A DNA stretch of 33,327 bases from an uncultured Christensenella sp. (GCA_910579585.1 CAJTVA010000014.1:1-33327); one strand, 5' to 3'; positions 21,431 to 30,105 are shown, numbered from the stretch's first letter. The notes: generated by a model not told the origin, from the letters alone. Numbers and translations are program-made.

Positions 21431-24391
21431 ATGTTAGAACTTGTAGATATCAAAAAAGATTATCCTGTAGCAGGCGGCGTAGTCAGCGCCTTGAAAGGTG
21501 TCAGCCTCAGATTCCGCAAAAACGAGTTTGTGTCGATACTCGGCGCGTCGGGTTGCGGCAAAACAACGCTTTTGAACATAATAGGCGGGCTCGATAAATA
21601 CACCTCGGGCGACCTCATAATCGAGGGCAAATCGACCAAACAGTACAAAAGCGGCGACTGGGATACATACAGAAACCACTCTATAGGTTTCATTTTCCAA
21701 AGCTATCACCTGATACCCCACCAGACCATTCTGCAGAACGTCGAGCTTGCGCTTTTGATTTCGGGTGTAAGCAAAGAAGAGCGTCGCAAAAGGGCTATCG
21801 CCGCGTTAGAGCGCGTGGGCTTGGGCGATAAGCTTAAAAACCGCCCCAACCAGCTCTCGGGCGGTCAGGCTCAGCGCGTCGCCATTGCGCGCGCCCTCAT
21901 AAACGACCCCGAAATAGTGCTTGCGGACGAACCGACGGGCGCGCTCGACAGTAAAACCAGCGTGCAGATAATGGAGCTTTTAAAGGAAATCTCCGCCGAC
22001 CGTCTGGTCATTATGGTTACGCACAACCCCGAGCTTGCCGAACAGTACTCTACGCGCATAATCCGCCTTCTCGACGGCGAGGTCGTAAACGACACAATGC
22101 CCTACGACGGCGCAGAGGAAGCTTCCGCCGCCGCGACTGACGCGGCTCCCGCGCAAAACGCTTCCGCGTCCACGCTCAACACGCCCGCCTCTGACACCGC
22201 AGACGGCGCCGCACAGCCCGATGTCGCAACTCCCGACGGTACCGCCGAAAAGCCCAGGACCAACAAGGGCAGAAAGAAGAAAGCTTCTATGTCGGTGGGA
22301 ATGGCGATGTCCCTTTCCTTAAAGAACCTGTTGTCCAAAAGGAAGCGCACCGCGCTCGTTTCGGTCGCAGGCAGTATAGGCATAATCGGTGTGTCGATGG
22401 TGCTTGCAATCTCTTCGGGGGTAAAAGCCTATATCGCGGATATGGAAAACGATATGCTTTCGGGCTATCCGTTGTCCGTAACCGAAACGGCGATAGACTT
22501 CGACGCACTTATGAACTTCGCTTCGACGCATAACGTTAAAGTCGACCCTACAAGGCTTCACGATAAAATCTACGTCGACAGCCTTATAGAAACGCTTATG
22601 GGCTTCGGCGAAACTATGACGACCAACGCCGTCACGTCCGCGTATCTGGACTACGTTTCAAAAATGCCCTCGTCGTACTATAACGCGTTGCAGTATAATT
22701 ACGGTATAAACCCCGCAAACAATATCTACGCCAATTTCAGGCTCGATTCCGAGGATAGCGGGGAAGAGGTATCGATAACGGGCATACGCACTATGTATAC
22801 CGCGGTTTTGACCGAAGTCGGCAAAAAAGACGGCAACGAAAAGTACGCGCAATTCGCGCAGATTATCCCTACAGTAAGCACGTTCGAGGAATTGCCCGAC
22901 AATTATAATTTCATCCTCAGCCAATACGATATTCTGGCAACTACGCTCGGCAAGACGGAAAAACTGACCGAAGCCGAGCTCGAAGAGATATTCAACAGTA
23001 AAGACAGCGTAATTATGGTCGTCAACGACCACGCTACGACCGACCTCGTTCTGGGTCAGTACGGCTACTTCACTCAGGAAGAATTTCTTGAATACGCAGA
23101 GCGTGCCGACGATATTTCCCAAGGCGAAATAGACAAAGACACCCCCAACGAGCTGTTGTCCGGTTTCCTCAACGGCAAGGATTACGGCTTCTTTTTGGAC
23201 GAGGACGGGGAAAGTACTTTCAAATGGTACCCCAACGATACCGTCTACCGCAAAACCGATTACACTAATGCGACGTCACCTTTGGATATGCTCTACGTTC
23301 CCTCTACGGGAATAGGCGAGCAGCCCCAGCCCGCGACTTACGAATATTTGCCTTATTCCGAAAATTTCGCTACGGACAGAAACACGTCAAACGATGTCGA
23401 CCTTAAAGTAAAAATCATTTTGCAGAAGAAAGAGGGGATATCCTACGGCAGTCTTACCACGGGAATGTATTACACCAAAGCCCTCACCGACCACGCTTTG
23501 GAAACGGGTAGAAAGAGCGAAATTGTAACGTATATAAACGAGCTTGCCTCGGGTCAGCTGGACGGTTTACCTTTCGCTTATCACTATACTTACAACGGAA
23601 AGACTTACGACAGGACGGAAAAGGGTACTAAGCTTACGTTTTACGTCACTGCGGCTAGCGGCGGAATGATGACCTCTATGATGTCGGGAATGATGGGCGG
23701 TATGATGGGCGGCAACAGCGACGAGTACGCATCCATAAGAATAAAACCGTCCGTTCTCGGCGGCGGCGAACTGCCTCTCGGGTTCTATATTTATCCTCTC
23801 GACTTCGACAGTAAAGACTTGGTTACCGACTACCTCGACAAGTGGAACGATTTATGCGCCGAAAAGCAAACCTACGCGTGGACGGACGCGGACGGGGCGG
23901 AGCAAAGCGTTACCCTCGACGAACAGGACAAAGTGAATTACACCGACCAGGTCGGGCTTATCATAACAATGGTAAACACTATGATTGAAATGATAACGAT
24001 AGCCTTAGTTGCGTTTACCGCGCTGTCGCTCGTCGTTTCTACGGTTATGATAGGAATTATAACTTACGTTTCCGTCGTCGAAAGAATAAAAGAGATAGGC
24101 ATTTTACGCGCAGTCGGCGCAAGAAAGAAAGATATAAAGCGGCTTTTCAACGCAGAAACGTTTATTATCGGTCTTGCCGCGGGCATAGTGGGTATAGTGG
24201 TAACGTATCTTCTGTCGCTTATAATAAATCTAATAGTAATGTCGCTTGCGGGCATAGCAATCGCCTCACTGCCCGTATGGCAAGCTCTTATAATGATTTT
24301 CATAAGCGTAGCGTTGACCCTGATTTCGGGCTTGATACCCGCGTCAGCCGCCGCCAATAAAGACCCCGTCGTAGCTTTAAGAACAGAATAA
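21431..24391 (+). CDS. MacB-like ABC transporter, ATPase fused to FtsX-type permease (986 aa)
   Basis: The N-terminal ATPase has Walker A GASGCGKTT (about 38-46), signature LSGGQAQR (about 143-150), Walker B IVLADEP with the D-loop ALDS, and the H-loop MVTHN. A linker rich in Ala, Thr and Pro (about 228-285) ends in a basic KGRKKK stretch. The permease has one membrane segment (about 305-328), a roughly 500-residue extracellular domain and three C-terminal segments with the FtsX-like VVERIKEIGILRAVGA motif. The ectodomain contains a Met/Gly-rich run at about 743-763. MacB-type systems act as mechanotransmission pumps for peptides, lipoproteins or antibiotics; the substrate is unknown. The ATG at 21431 fits the family start (MLELVDI); upstream in-frame GTG 21416 and TTG 21419 are possible, and no clear ribosome binding site decides. 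Confidence 0.92.
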   Translation: MLELVDIKKDYPVAGGVVSALKGVSLRFRKNEFVSILGASGCGKTTLLNIIGGLDKYTSGDLIIEGKSTKQYKSGDWDTYRNHSIGFIFQSYHLIPHQTILQNVELALLISGVSKEERRKRAIAALERVGLGDKLKNRPNQLSGGQAQRVAIARALINDPEIVLADEPTGALDSKTSVQIMELLKEISADRLVIMVTHNPELAEQYSTRIIRLLDGEVVNDTMPYDGAEEASAAATDAAPAQNASASTLNTPASDTADGAAQPDVATPDGTAEKPRTNKGRKKKASMSVGMAMSLSLKNLLSKRKRTALVSVAGSIGIIGVSMVLAISSGVKAYIADMENDMLSGYPLSVTETAIDFDALMNFASTHNVKVDPTRLHDKIYVDSLIETLMGFGETMTTNAVTSAYLDYVSKMPSSYYNALQYNYGINPANNIYANFRLDSEDSGEEVSITGIRTMYTAVLTEVGKKDGNEKYAQFAQIIPTVSTFEELPDNYNFILSQYDILATTLGKTEKLTEAELEEIFNSKDSVIMVVNDHATTDLVLGQYGYFTQEEFLEYAERADDISQGEIDKDTPNELLSGFLNGKDYGFFLDEDGESTFKWYPNDTVYRKTDYTNATSPLDMLYVPSTGIGEQPQPATYEYLPYSENFATDRNTSNDVDLKVKIILQKKEGISYGSLTTGMYYTKALTDHALETGRKSEIVTYINELASGQLDGLPFAYHYTYNGKTYDRTEKGTKLTFYVTAASGGMMTSMMSGMMGGMMGGNSDEYASIRIKPSVLGGGELPLGFYIYPLDFDSKDLVTDYLDKWNDLCAEKQTYAWTDADGAEQSVTLDEQDKVNYTDQVGLIITMVNTMIEMITIALVAFTALSLVVSTVMIGIITYVSVVERIKEIGILRAVGARKKDIKRLFNAETFIIGLAAGIVGIVVTYLLSLIINLIVMSLAGIAIASLPVWQALIMIFISVALTLISGLIPASAAANKDPVVALRTE

Positions 24392-24422
24392 AAAAAACCG
24401 CCGCTAAAACGGCGGTTTTTTT
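24392..24422 (+). terminator. Intrinsic terminator after the ABC transporter
   Basis: CCGCCG (24398-24403) pairs with CGGCGG (24410-24415) around CTAAAA, extended by flanking A and T bases, and is followed by a run of seven T. It begins immediately after the stop codon. Confidence 0.92.
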
Positions 24423-24432
24423 AAATAAACAG

Positions 24433-24461
24433 TTGACACATTTTCCCAATTATGTTAAACT
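24433..24461 (+). promoter_or_regulatory. Strong sigma-A-type promoter of the FMN lipoprotein gene
   Basis: TTGACA (24433-24438), a 17-base spacer and TAAACT (24456-24461), with TG at 24453-24454 as an extended -10. The predicted leader is about 24 bases and includes AGGGG (24481-24485), 6 bases before the ATG. Confidence 0.85.
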
Positions 24462-24491
24462 AAATCAGTAATATATCTTCAGGGGTTATAT

Positions 24492-25169
24492 ATGAAAAAG
24501 ATTTTTAAAGGCTTATCGGTTTTGGTTGCTACGGCAGCTCTCGGCGCAGGTATCGTAACTGCAACTGCTTGCAACGGCGGCAACGGCACGTTTATCGGAG
24601 AGTATCATTATAACAGCCATAATACCGAGTACGGTATAAGAGTTGAAGTAACCGTAGAAAACAACATAATCACTAAGGTTCGTGATATCACTAATACCGA
24701 GCTTGACAAGCAGGACGGTTATGTTCAAAATGAAACGACTGAAGAGCTTGAATATAAAAGTAGCGGTGTAGAATGGACGAGTGTAAGTCCCGGTTGGGAA
24801 ACTTATGTGACTACACACGGCGGTGCATTGTCGTTCACATATTGGGCTTATCCTGATGTGGATTTCAGTAATATGTCTGAAGAAGAAAAAGTTAAGTATG
24901 TAAACGAACATCCTATATCTTGGTATAGCTGGTTAAACGCCGATTCCGAAAAGTGGACTAATTACGAAAACTGGCTGTTACAGCAGTACGTAGGCTGGTC
25001 TGTTGCTGATATTATCGATATCGACGTATTTTACAGCAGCACCGGCGAGCCTTACGCAACAAAGGACGGTTACAATGCAGAGCTTCTTTCCAGCGGCTTG
25101 CTTATAACCAATTCCACGCAGGGTAGCGGCAGACTTTTGCTCGCTGTCCAGAACGCGCTCGGCAAATAA
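24492..25169 (+). CDS. FMN-binding domain lipoprotein (225 aa)
   Basis: A lipoprotein signal (basic MKKIFK, hydrophobic core, TATAC with Cys27 as the lipidated residue) places it on the outer face of the membrane. The beta-strand pattern GIRVEVTVENNIITKV and the C-terminal helix LLLAVQNAL match FMN_bind domains like those of RnfG and PplA. The flavinylation position reads TNSTQGS (T206-S212) where most relatives have SGATxSS; T209 is the predicted FMN attachment site. A 60-residue Trp/Tyr-rich insertion (about 95-160) separates the two conserved parts. It has its own strong promoter and terminator and lies directly upstream of apbE, which would modify it. Likely role: an extracytoplasmic one-electron carrier connected to the Rnf/NusG-II system. 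Confidence 0.8.
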   Translation: MKKIFKGLSVLVATAALGAGIVTATACNGGNGTFIGEYHYNSHNTEYGIRVEVTVENNIITKVRDITNTELDKQDGYVQNETTEELEYKSSGVEWTSVSPGWETYVTTHGGALSFTYWAYPDVDFSNMSEEEKVKYVNEHPISWYSWLNADSEKWTNYENWLLQQYVGWSVADIIDIDVFYSSTGEPYATKDGYNAELLSSGLLITNSTQGSGRLLLAVQNALGK

Positions 25170-25183
25170 TTCAAACGATATTC

Positions 25184-25210
25184 AACCCGCCTTTTAAAGG
25201 CGGGTTTTTT
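25184..25210 (+). terminator. Intrinsic terminator after the FMN lipoprotein
   Basis: AACCCGCC pairs with GGCGGGTT around a TTTTAAA centre that can pair further, followed by TTTT. It separates the lipoprotein gene from the apbE promoter. Confidence 0.9.
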
Positions 25211-25211
25211 G

Positions 25212-25240
25212 TTGCTATTTGACTTATTTTCATTTATAAT
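25212..25240 (+). promoter_or_regulatory. apbE promoter, predicted leaderless transcript
   Basis: TTGCTA (25212-25217), a 17-base spacer and a consensus TATAAT (25235-25240). The ATG of apbE begins six bases after the -10, so the transcript should start at or next to it. GGGG two bases before the ATG is too close to act as a normal ribosome binding site. Confidence 0.65.
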
Positions 25241-25246
25241 GGGGTT

Positions 25247-26416
25247 ATGAAATTTCTTAAAAGGACTGTGCTTTTAATCGCCTGCTTTGCGCTTATAGTT
25301 TGTGCGGGCTGTAAGAGTAACGAAACTTATTATTTTTACACCAATATTCCGCAGGGCAGTTTTGAAATAGGCAACGATGACTTTCAGCTCGGCGGGATAA
25401 TCGCAGGTTATACGCCGTCCTCGCCCGATTACGAAGAAGAGGACGTTTCAAATTACACCGCGCTTGGATACCGTATAACGGTTATGCTCACCGACGTTAA
25501 CTTTGTCGTTTCGTCCGATTTCGAAAGCGAAGAAAACAAGCAAAAGTACAAGGAATTCTGTCAGGAAGTCGTGGCTCAACTCAGGTCGCTTGACAGCGCG
25601 ATTTCGACGGCAGTAACCTACTCCGATATAAACAATTTCAACAACGCCGCCGCGGGCGAAGAGATAGAAATTTTGCAGATAACGTACGAAATTTTGAATA
25701 TAGCCAAAGCAATGTACGAAAAGACCAATCACTATTACAACCCCGCGCTTTACTACAATATCCACGCTTACGGCTTCGGCGCGGCTCAGGTTTACCCCTC
25801 GAAGGCTTCCGAATTGCCGAATGACGAAGAAATTTCCAAATATACCGAGCTTGCAAGTCGTTTTGGTGAGGTGGAAACGCGCGAGGAAAGCGGAAAATAT
25901 TACGTCACAAAACCCGACTTTACCGTTGAAGTCGGCGGAGAAACGCTGTCTTTGAAACTCGATTTGGGCGGTATAGGCAAGGGCTACGCCGTAGACAAGG
26001 TAGACAAGCTGTTCGATAAATACGGCTATAAATACGGATATTTAAACTTCGGTTCGAGCAGTATGCTGTTCAAAAGCAACGTAGAAGAGGGTAATTACAC
26101 GCTCGCCTTTAAAAATCCGCGTACTCTCAACCCTATGGATTATTATTTTTCCACCCCCGTCCGCAACGAAAAAATTTCGACCAGCGGCGATAACAATCAG
26201 TTTTACATAATAGACGGTACGCGCTATTGCCACATTATCGACCCCACTACGGGCAAGCCCGTGCAGACTGGTATAATGTCGGTTTCTATTATCGGCGGCA
26301 GTGCGGCGGAAGACGACGCGCTTACTACTGCGATTATGGCAATGGGCAAGGAACAGGCAATTTCGTTTATAGAAGAGCACCTCACCGACAGAAAAGTAGT
26401 ATTCACTTGCGGGTAA
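25247..26416 (+). CDS. apbE: FAD:protein FMN transferase
   Basis: ApbE hydrolyses FAD and links FMN through a phosphoester bond to Thr/Ser of target proteins outside the membrane. The sequence starts with a lipoprotein signal (MKFLKR, hydrophobic core, CAGC with Cys22) and contains LDLGGIGKGYAVDKV (about 238-252), HIIDPTTGKPV (about 329-339) and the Mg-binding DDALTTAIMAMG (about 356). Between the signal and the core is a poorly conserved 50-residue Asp/Glu/Tyr-rich stretch. It is 3 bases upstream of the NusG-II gene, follows an FMN-binding lipoprotein and faces the rnf operon, so its substrates are probably that lipoprotein, RnfG and RnfD. No Shine-Dalgarno sequence is present. Confidence 0.93.
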   Translation: MKFLKRTVLLIACFALIVCAGCKSNETYYFYTNIPQGSFEIGNDDFQLGGIIAGYTPSSPDYEEEDVSNYTALGYRITVMLTDVNFVVSSDFESEENKQKYKEFCQEVVAQLRSLDSAISTAVTYSDINNFNNAAAGEEIEILQITYEILNIAKAMYEKTNHYYNPALYYNIHAYGFGAAQVYPSKASELPNDEEISKYTELASRFGEVETREESGKYYVTKPDFTVEVGGETLSLKLDLGGIGKGYAVDKVDKLFDKYGYKYGYLNFGSSSMLFKSNVEEGNYTLAFKNPRTLNPMDYYFSTPVRNEKISTSGDNNQFYIIDGTRYCHIIDPTTGKPVQTGIMSVSIIGGSAAEDDALTTAIMAMGKEQAISFIEEHLTDRKVVFTCG

Positions 26417-26419
26417 ATT

Positions 26420-26878
26420 ATGTCGCTTAAAAAGATAGAACAAGTCAAAAAGGATAAGGGTTTTCGGCTCTTCGACCTGATAATTTACGGCGTCATAGTG
26501 CTTACGGTTGCAGTGCTGTTTATCGTAATATTCACCACGCGCGATACCGACCCCCTGACGGGGGTAAGAATTTTCGTCGATTCTCAGGAAGTGTTTTCTT
26601 ACGAGTTCGGCGGCGAGCCAACCCGTTCGGACGGCGTAACGGTGGAAGAGGACGCAAACGGGATAACCGTTACTATCCGCACCGACGACGACCTTAACCT
26701 CGTCTATATAGATAAATCGGCAAAGACAGTAAAAATGCTCGAAGCCAACTGCAAAGGGCAACAGTGTATGTATTTCCCCGTTATGGATAACAATAGCAAA
26801 TTTATTTATTGCAGCCCTCACCGACTGAGAATAGAACCGTATTCAGTCGACTTGGACGACCCGTTCGTCATAGTTTGA
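26420..26878 (+). CDS. NusG domain II-containing membrane protein (152 aa)
   Basis: A basic N terminus and one membrane segment (about residues 18-40) are followed by a roughly 105-residue extracytoplasmic domain. Its C-terminal part, ANCKGQQCMYFPV then FIYCSPHRLRI, matches the NusG domain II family found beside ApbE, Gx and Rnf genes in Clostridia; three cysteines are conserved-looking (C-x4-C ... C). Its biochemical role is not established to my knowledge; a part in extracytoplasmic redox is inferred from context. The ATG is 3 bases after the apbE stop, with no strong ribosome binding site, which suggests coupled translation. Confidence 0.85.
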   Translation: MSLKKIEQVKKDKGFRLFDLIIYGVIVLTVAVLFIVIFTTRDTDPLTGVRIFVDSQEVFSYEFGGEPTRSDGVTVEEDANGITVTIRTDDDLNLVYIDKSAKTVKMLEANCKGQQCMYFPVMDNNSKFIYCSPHRLRIEPYSVDLDDPFVIV

Positions 26879-26900
26879 CAAGCTTTCCGATAAATTGAAA

Positions 26901-26936
26901 AAGCCCCCGCGCCGAATGGCGCGGGGGCTTCGTTTT
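26901..26936. terminator. Bidirectional terminator shared by the NusG-II unit and the rnf operon
   Basis: AAGCCCCCGCGCC (26901-26913) pairs perfectly over 13 bases with GGCGCGGGGGCTT (26918-26930) around GAAT. The + strand tail is CGTTTTTTATT and the - strand tail is TTTTTCAATTT. It lies between the two converging operons. Confidence 0.95.
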
Positions 26937-26944
26937 TTATTCGT

Positions 26945-27799
26945 TTAAGCGGATTCTTTGGGAGTTTCTTCCGCAACGATTTTGCGGCTTATTATTATGT
27001 GACGGGGGCACTTGGCAACGCAGGTAAGACAACCCGTGCACTTAGAATAATCTATCTCGGGCAGATTGTCTTTCATCGTAATCGCGCCGTGCGGGCACGA
27101 CTTTGCGCATATACCGCACGCAATACAACCTACCTTGCACACGCTCGTAACCTCTTTACCGCGGCACTTCGAAGAACAAGCAACGAATACGGGTGCGGAG
27201 GAGGGGATACGGTCGATTATGTCTTTGGGGCAGGTAGAAATGCACGCCCCGCACGAAACGCACCTGTCGGGGTCAACCTGTGCAAGTCTGCCCGAAACTT
27301 CAATCGCATTTTCGGGGCAAACCGCTTTACAGTCGCCGCAACCTAAGCACGCGTAAGAGCAAGCCTTGTTTCCGCCTAAAAGCGAATTGTTCGCCGCACA
27401 GGTGGGGTTGCCCTTGTATTCGAACTTATCCGCGCAGTTCGCAATACCGCCGTTGCAGTGCACGACCGCAACCGTAGGTTCTTCGTCTTTGAGTTCAATA
27501 CCCAAAAGCTTCGCAATTTCGGCTTTCTTTTCGGGTGAAGTGACGTGGCAGTCCGCAAGGTTTCCGCTGCCGTCCGCAAGCTTGGAAGCAAATCCGCTGC
27601 AACCCGAGCACCCGCAACCGCCGCAGTTCGCGCCCGCAAGATTATCTAAAATCTTTGTAATCTTTTCGTCTACGTCGACCTTGAAAACCTTGCCCACGAA
27701 GAGAATTAAAAGCCCGATAATAATCGCCGTTCCCGCAAATATGCCGGCAACTATACCGACCGTTATCCAGGTCTGATTAGTAATTTCAAGTAAACTCAT
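26945..27799 (-). CDS. rnfB: Rnf complex subunit B, iron-sulfur protein
   Basis: RnfB takes electrons from ferredoxin into the membrane Rnf complex. The 284-residue protein has one N-terminal membrane segment (about 12-35) and the RnfB-type cluster domain (CGGCGCSGC near 58-66, with a further Cys in DCHVTSP). Four ferredoxin-type motifs follow: CLGCGDCKAVCP, CVSCGACISTCP, CIACGICAKSCP and CTGCLTCVAKCP. It is the last gene of the rnf operon. AGGAGG lies 5 bases before the ATG, and the gap to rnfA is 10 bases. No key Cys appears to be missing. Confidence 0.96.
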   Translation of the reverse strand: MSLLEITNQTWITVGIVAGIFAGTAIIIGLLILFVGKVFKVDVDEKITKILDNLAGANCGGCGCSGCSGFASKLADGSGNLADCHVTSPEKKAEIAKLLGIELKDEEPTVAVVHCNGGIANCADKFEYKGNPTCAANNSLLGGNKACSYACLGCGDCKAVCPENAIEVSGRLAQVDPDRCVSCGACISTCPKDIIDRIPSSAPVFVACSSKCRGKEVTSVCKVGCIACGICAKSCPHGAITMKDNLPEIDYSKCTGCLTCVAKCPRHIIISRKIVAEETPKESA

Positions 27800-27809
27800 A
27801 ACTTCCTCC

Positions 27810-28415
27810 TTACAGGCTTATATAGCTGAACACGGTGAACGCCATACAGATAAAGCAAGCCGTAACCATAGCAATGGGGAAGCCCGCAAGCGCTTTCGGC
27901 GTCTTGTAGTAGTTCAGTTTCTCGCGCATACCGCTCATTATAATCATAACAAGGGTGAAGCCGAGCCCAGCAAACAACGCGTACAGAGCCGCCCAGCCGA
28001 TATTCATAGCCACGCCCTCGCCGAGTATCGAGGACATATCCCCTATAACCAGCTCGGTCACGCCGAGAACCGCGCAGTTCGTGGTTATGAGTGGAAGATA
28101 TATGCCCATAGCCCCGTAGAGCGAGGGGGAAATTTTCTGAATAATCTTTTCAAGCATCTGAACAAGCGAAGCTATTATAAAGATGAAGAAGATTATTTCC
28201 AGAAACTCTATCCCCAAGGGCACCATAACGTAGGTGTAGATAGGGTAGGTCACGAGGGTCGCAATAACCATAACGAGGGTAACCGCAATTCCCATACCGA
28301 CCGCAGACGACGTCTTTTTCGAAACGCCGAGGAAGGGGCAGATGCCGTAGGTCTTAACCGTTATAAAGTTGTTGGTGAGAACCGCCGCAAGAACAATCGC
28401 AATAAAAGTAGCCAT
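27810..28415 (-). CDS. rnfA: Rnf complex subunit A
   Basis: An integral membrane subunit of 201 residues with about six membrane helices. It contains the half-site motifs GICPFLG (near residue 24) and TTNCAVLGV (near 110). Their cysteines correspond to those that, with RnfE, hold an intramembrane [2Fe-2S] cluster in studied Rnf/Nqr complexes. GGAGG lies 11 bases before the ATG, inside the end of rnfE, and the gap to rnfE is 3 bases, so the two are likely coupled. Length is normal for the family. Confidence 0.96.
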   Translation of the reverse strand: MATFIAIVLAAVLTNNFITVKTYGICPFLGVSKKTSSAVGMGIAVTLVMVIATLVTYPIYTYVMVPLGIEFLEIIFFIFIIASLVQMLEKIIQKISPSLYGAMGIYLPLITTNCAVLGVTELVIGDMSSILGEGVAMNIGWAALYALFAGLGFTLVMIIMSGMREKLNYYKTPKALAGFPIAMVTACFICMAFTVFSYISL

Positions 28416-28418
28416 AAC

Positions 28419-29066
28419 TTACGCAACCTCCTTCAAAAGGTTTTCACGCGCAAGCTTGTTTGCTTTTACGCGTTTTGCCCGCTCGATATTGTCTATAACG
28501 AACGTGAACACCGCAATGCACAGACCGTATACAAGGAACGCGCCCGCGGGCTTTGCAAGCATACCGATTTTGAAGTCCATAATCTGTAAACCGAATAAAG
28601 ACCCTTTACCGAAGAACTCGCAGATAATTCCCATAAGCGTCAACGCAACCGTGAAGCCCAAGCCCTGCATAATTCCGTCAACCGCCGCTTCGGGAACGGT
28701 GTGCTTGTTTGCAAACGCTTCCGCTCTGCCGAGGATAATGCAGTTAACAACGATAAGCGCAAGGAAGCCGCCCAAGCTGTCGTATAAATCTGGCACGAAC
28801 TTTTCAAGGAACATTCTCGCAAAAGTTACAAGCGTAGCGATAATTACGATATAGCAGGGGATACGCACCGCGTTCGGTATAACCTTTCTCAAAGCCGAAA
28901 TAAGGATATTGCTTAAAGTGAGTATAACTACGACGGTAAGTCCCATACCCATTGCCGAGAACGCGGAGGAGATAAGTCCAAGGGTGGGGCAGGTGCCGAG
29001 AACCAACATAAAGGTAGGGTTCTGATAAATAAGTCCGTCTAAGGTAATTTTCTTGTACTTATTCAT
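28419..29066 (-). CDS. rnfE: Rnf complex subunit E
   Basis: This is a paralogue of RnfA with about six membrane helices, carrying GTCPTLG (near residue 24) and VNCIILGRAEAFA (near 107), the paired Cys motifs for the intramembrane iron-sulfur cluster. Start choice: AGGAGG is 8 bases before the ATG at 29066 but only 2 before the ATG at 29072, so translation should begin at 29066 (MNKYKKITLDG). The start overlaps the end of rnfG by 8 bases, indicating coupled translation. The C terminus is basic. Confidence 0.95.
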   Translation of the reverse strand: MNKYKKITLDGLIYQNPTFMLVLGTCPTLGLISSAFSAMGMGLTVVVILTLSNILISALRKVIPNAVRIPCYIVIIATLVTFARMFLEKFVPDLYDSLGGFLALIVVNCIILGRAEAFANKHTVPEAAVDGIMQGLGFTVALTLMGIICEFFGKGSLFGLQIMDFKIGMLAKPAGAFLVYGLCIAVFTFVIDNIERAKRVKANKLARENLLKEVA

Positions 29067-30105
29067 TTTCATTACCTCCTTCTTCGGTTTCTCCGCCGTC
29101 GGGAAGCTCGGGCTCCCCGACGGTCAGAATTTTATCGTAGTTAGCCGCCGCAAACAGCGCCGCCGTGTAAACGGTGTATGAGGATTCGGTTGCGCCCGAA
29201 ACGGGGAATTTATTCGAATTGTCACCGGGGTAAACGGGGTAGCTTTCGCCGACGTTGAGAATTGCCTTTATGCCTTCAAGGTTCTTGCCTACGAAAATTT
29301 TCGCGTTTTGTACAACTTTGTCTTCGTAGCTGTCGTTCGTCGAGCCGTTTACGATTATCTTGAACGCGGTAATCACGCCTTGCGCGTTGACCGTAATTTC
29401 ACTGGTGAAGTTGGTGGGGTTATTGTAACCTTTCGAAACTACCGTGAATATTACGCAGTTGTTTTCTTCGTCAACTATGTGGCTCGTCTGTTTCGTTTCG
29501 ATATTGTCGATATAGTCGAACTCGGCGTAAACGTCCTCGGTTCCGCCCGTAATTCCGGGTTGCGCGTTTACGAAGTCCAAAGCGCCGTTAACCGCATTAC
29601 AAACCGCATTAGAAGACTTGGTTGAGTTCGAAACGAAGAACCCGTCGCTTGTCGCGTAGTAAATTCCGTCGTAATAGCCTTGTGAGAATTGGTTGAGGAA
29701 CGAATCTTTCAATTCCGCCATCTGGGTCTGACCCTTGTTGGAATCGATAACCACCTTGCCGACGCCCGAAATCGACGTGCCCGAAATTTCTACTACGACC
29801 CAGCAGGTAATCGTGCCGTTATCGAAGCCGCCCTTGCCGGTGGACTTAACAAGGTAGTTGCCGTCGTCCTTGATTTTATACGCCGCTTCGATAGTCGCGT
29901 TACTGTTATAGTCGGCAACAGCCAATTCGGTGTAAGAAACCGGTTTTCCGTAAATCTTGTTAATCGCCCTGTCCAGCCTTTCCTGGTCGGAAACAGCCAG
30001 AAGTCCGTTCATTACCGTAAGGAATATTCCGCTTACGAGAAGCACGCACAAAAGAGTTACAAGGCACTTAAAAACATTGCTCTTGAAAAAACCTTTAACA
30101 GTCAT
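29059..30105 (-). CDS. rnfG: Rnf complex subunit G with two tandem FMN-binding domains (348 aa)
   Basis: RnfG is the periplasm-side flavoprotein of Rnf, normally about 180-210 residues. Here one membrane segment (about 13-37) is followed by two FMN_bind-like domains. Domain 1 (about 65-180) ends VSNSTKSSNAVCNAVNGAL, with predicted flavin residue T162. Domain 2 (about 190-325) ends PVSGATESSYTV, with T306 in the canonical SGAT. A Gly/Glu-rich tail of about 20 residues follows. AGGAGG is 9 bases before the ATG, and rnfD ends one base upstream. The duplication suggests one extra covalent FMN in the electron path, unless domain 1 is no longer modified. The RnfG identity is certain from operon position; two working flavins are inference. 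Confidence 0.92.
   Translation of the reverse strand: MTVKGFFKSNVFKCLVTLLCVLLVSGIFLTVMNGLLAVSDQERLDRAINKIYGKPVSYTELAVADYNSNATIEAAYKIKDDGNYLVKSTGKGGFDNGTITCWVVVEISGTSISGVGKVVIDSNKGQTQMAELKDSFLNQFSQGYYDGIYYATSDGFFVSNSTKSSNAVCNAVNGALDFVNAQPGITGGTEDVYAEFDYIDNIETKQTSHIVDEENNCVIFTVVSKGYNNPTNFTSEITVNAQGVITAFKIIVNGSTNDSYEDKVVQNAKIFVGKNLEGIKAILNVGESYPVYPGDNSNKFPVSGATESSYTVYTAALFAAANYDKILTVGEPELPDGGETEEGGNENE

Noticed and set aside
25218..25223. TTGACT-like sequence as the apbE -35 element
   Set aside because: Its distance to TATAAT is only about 11 bases; TTGCTA at 25212 has the correct 17-base spacing.
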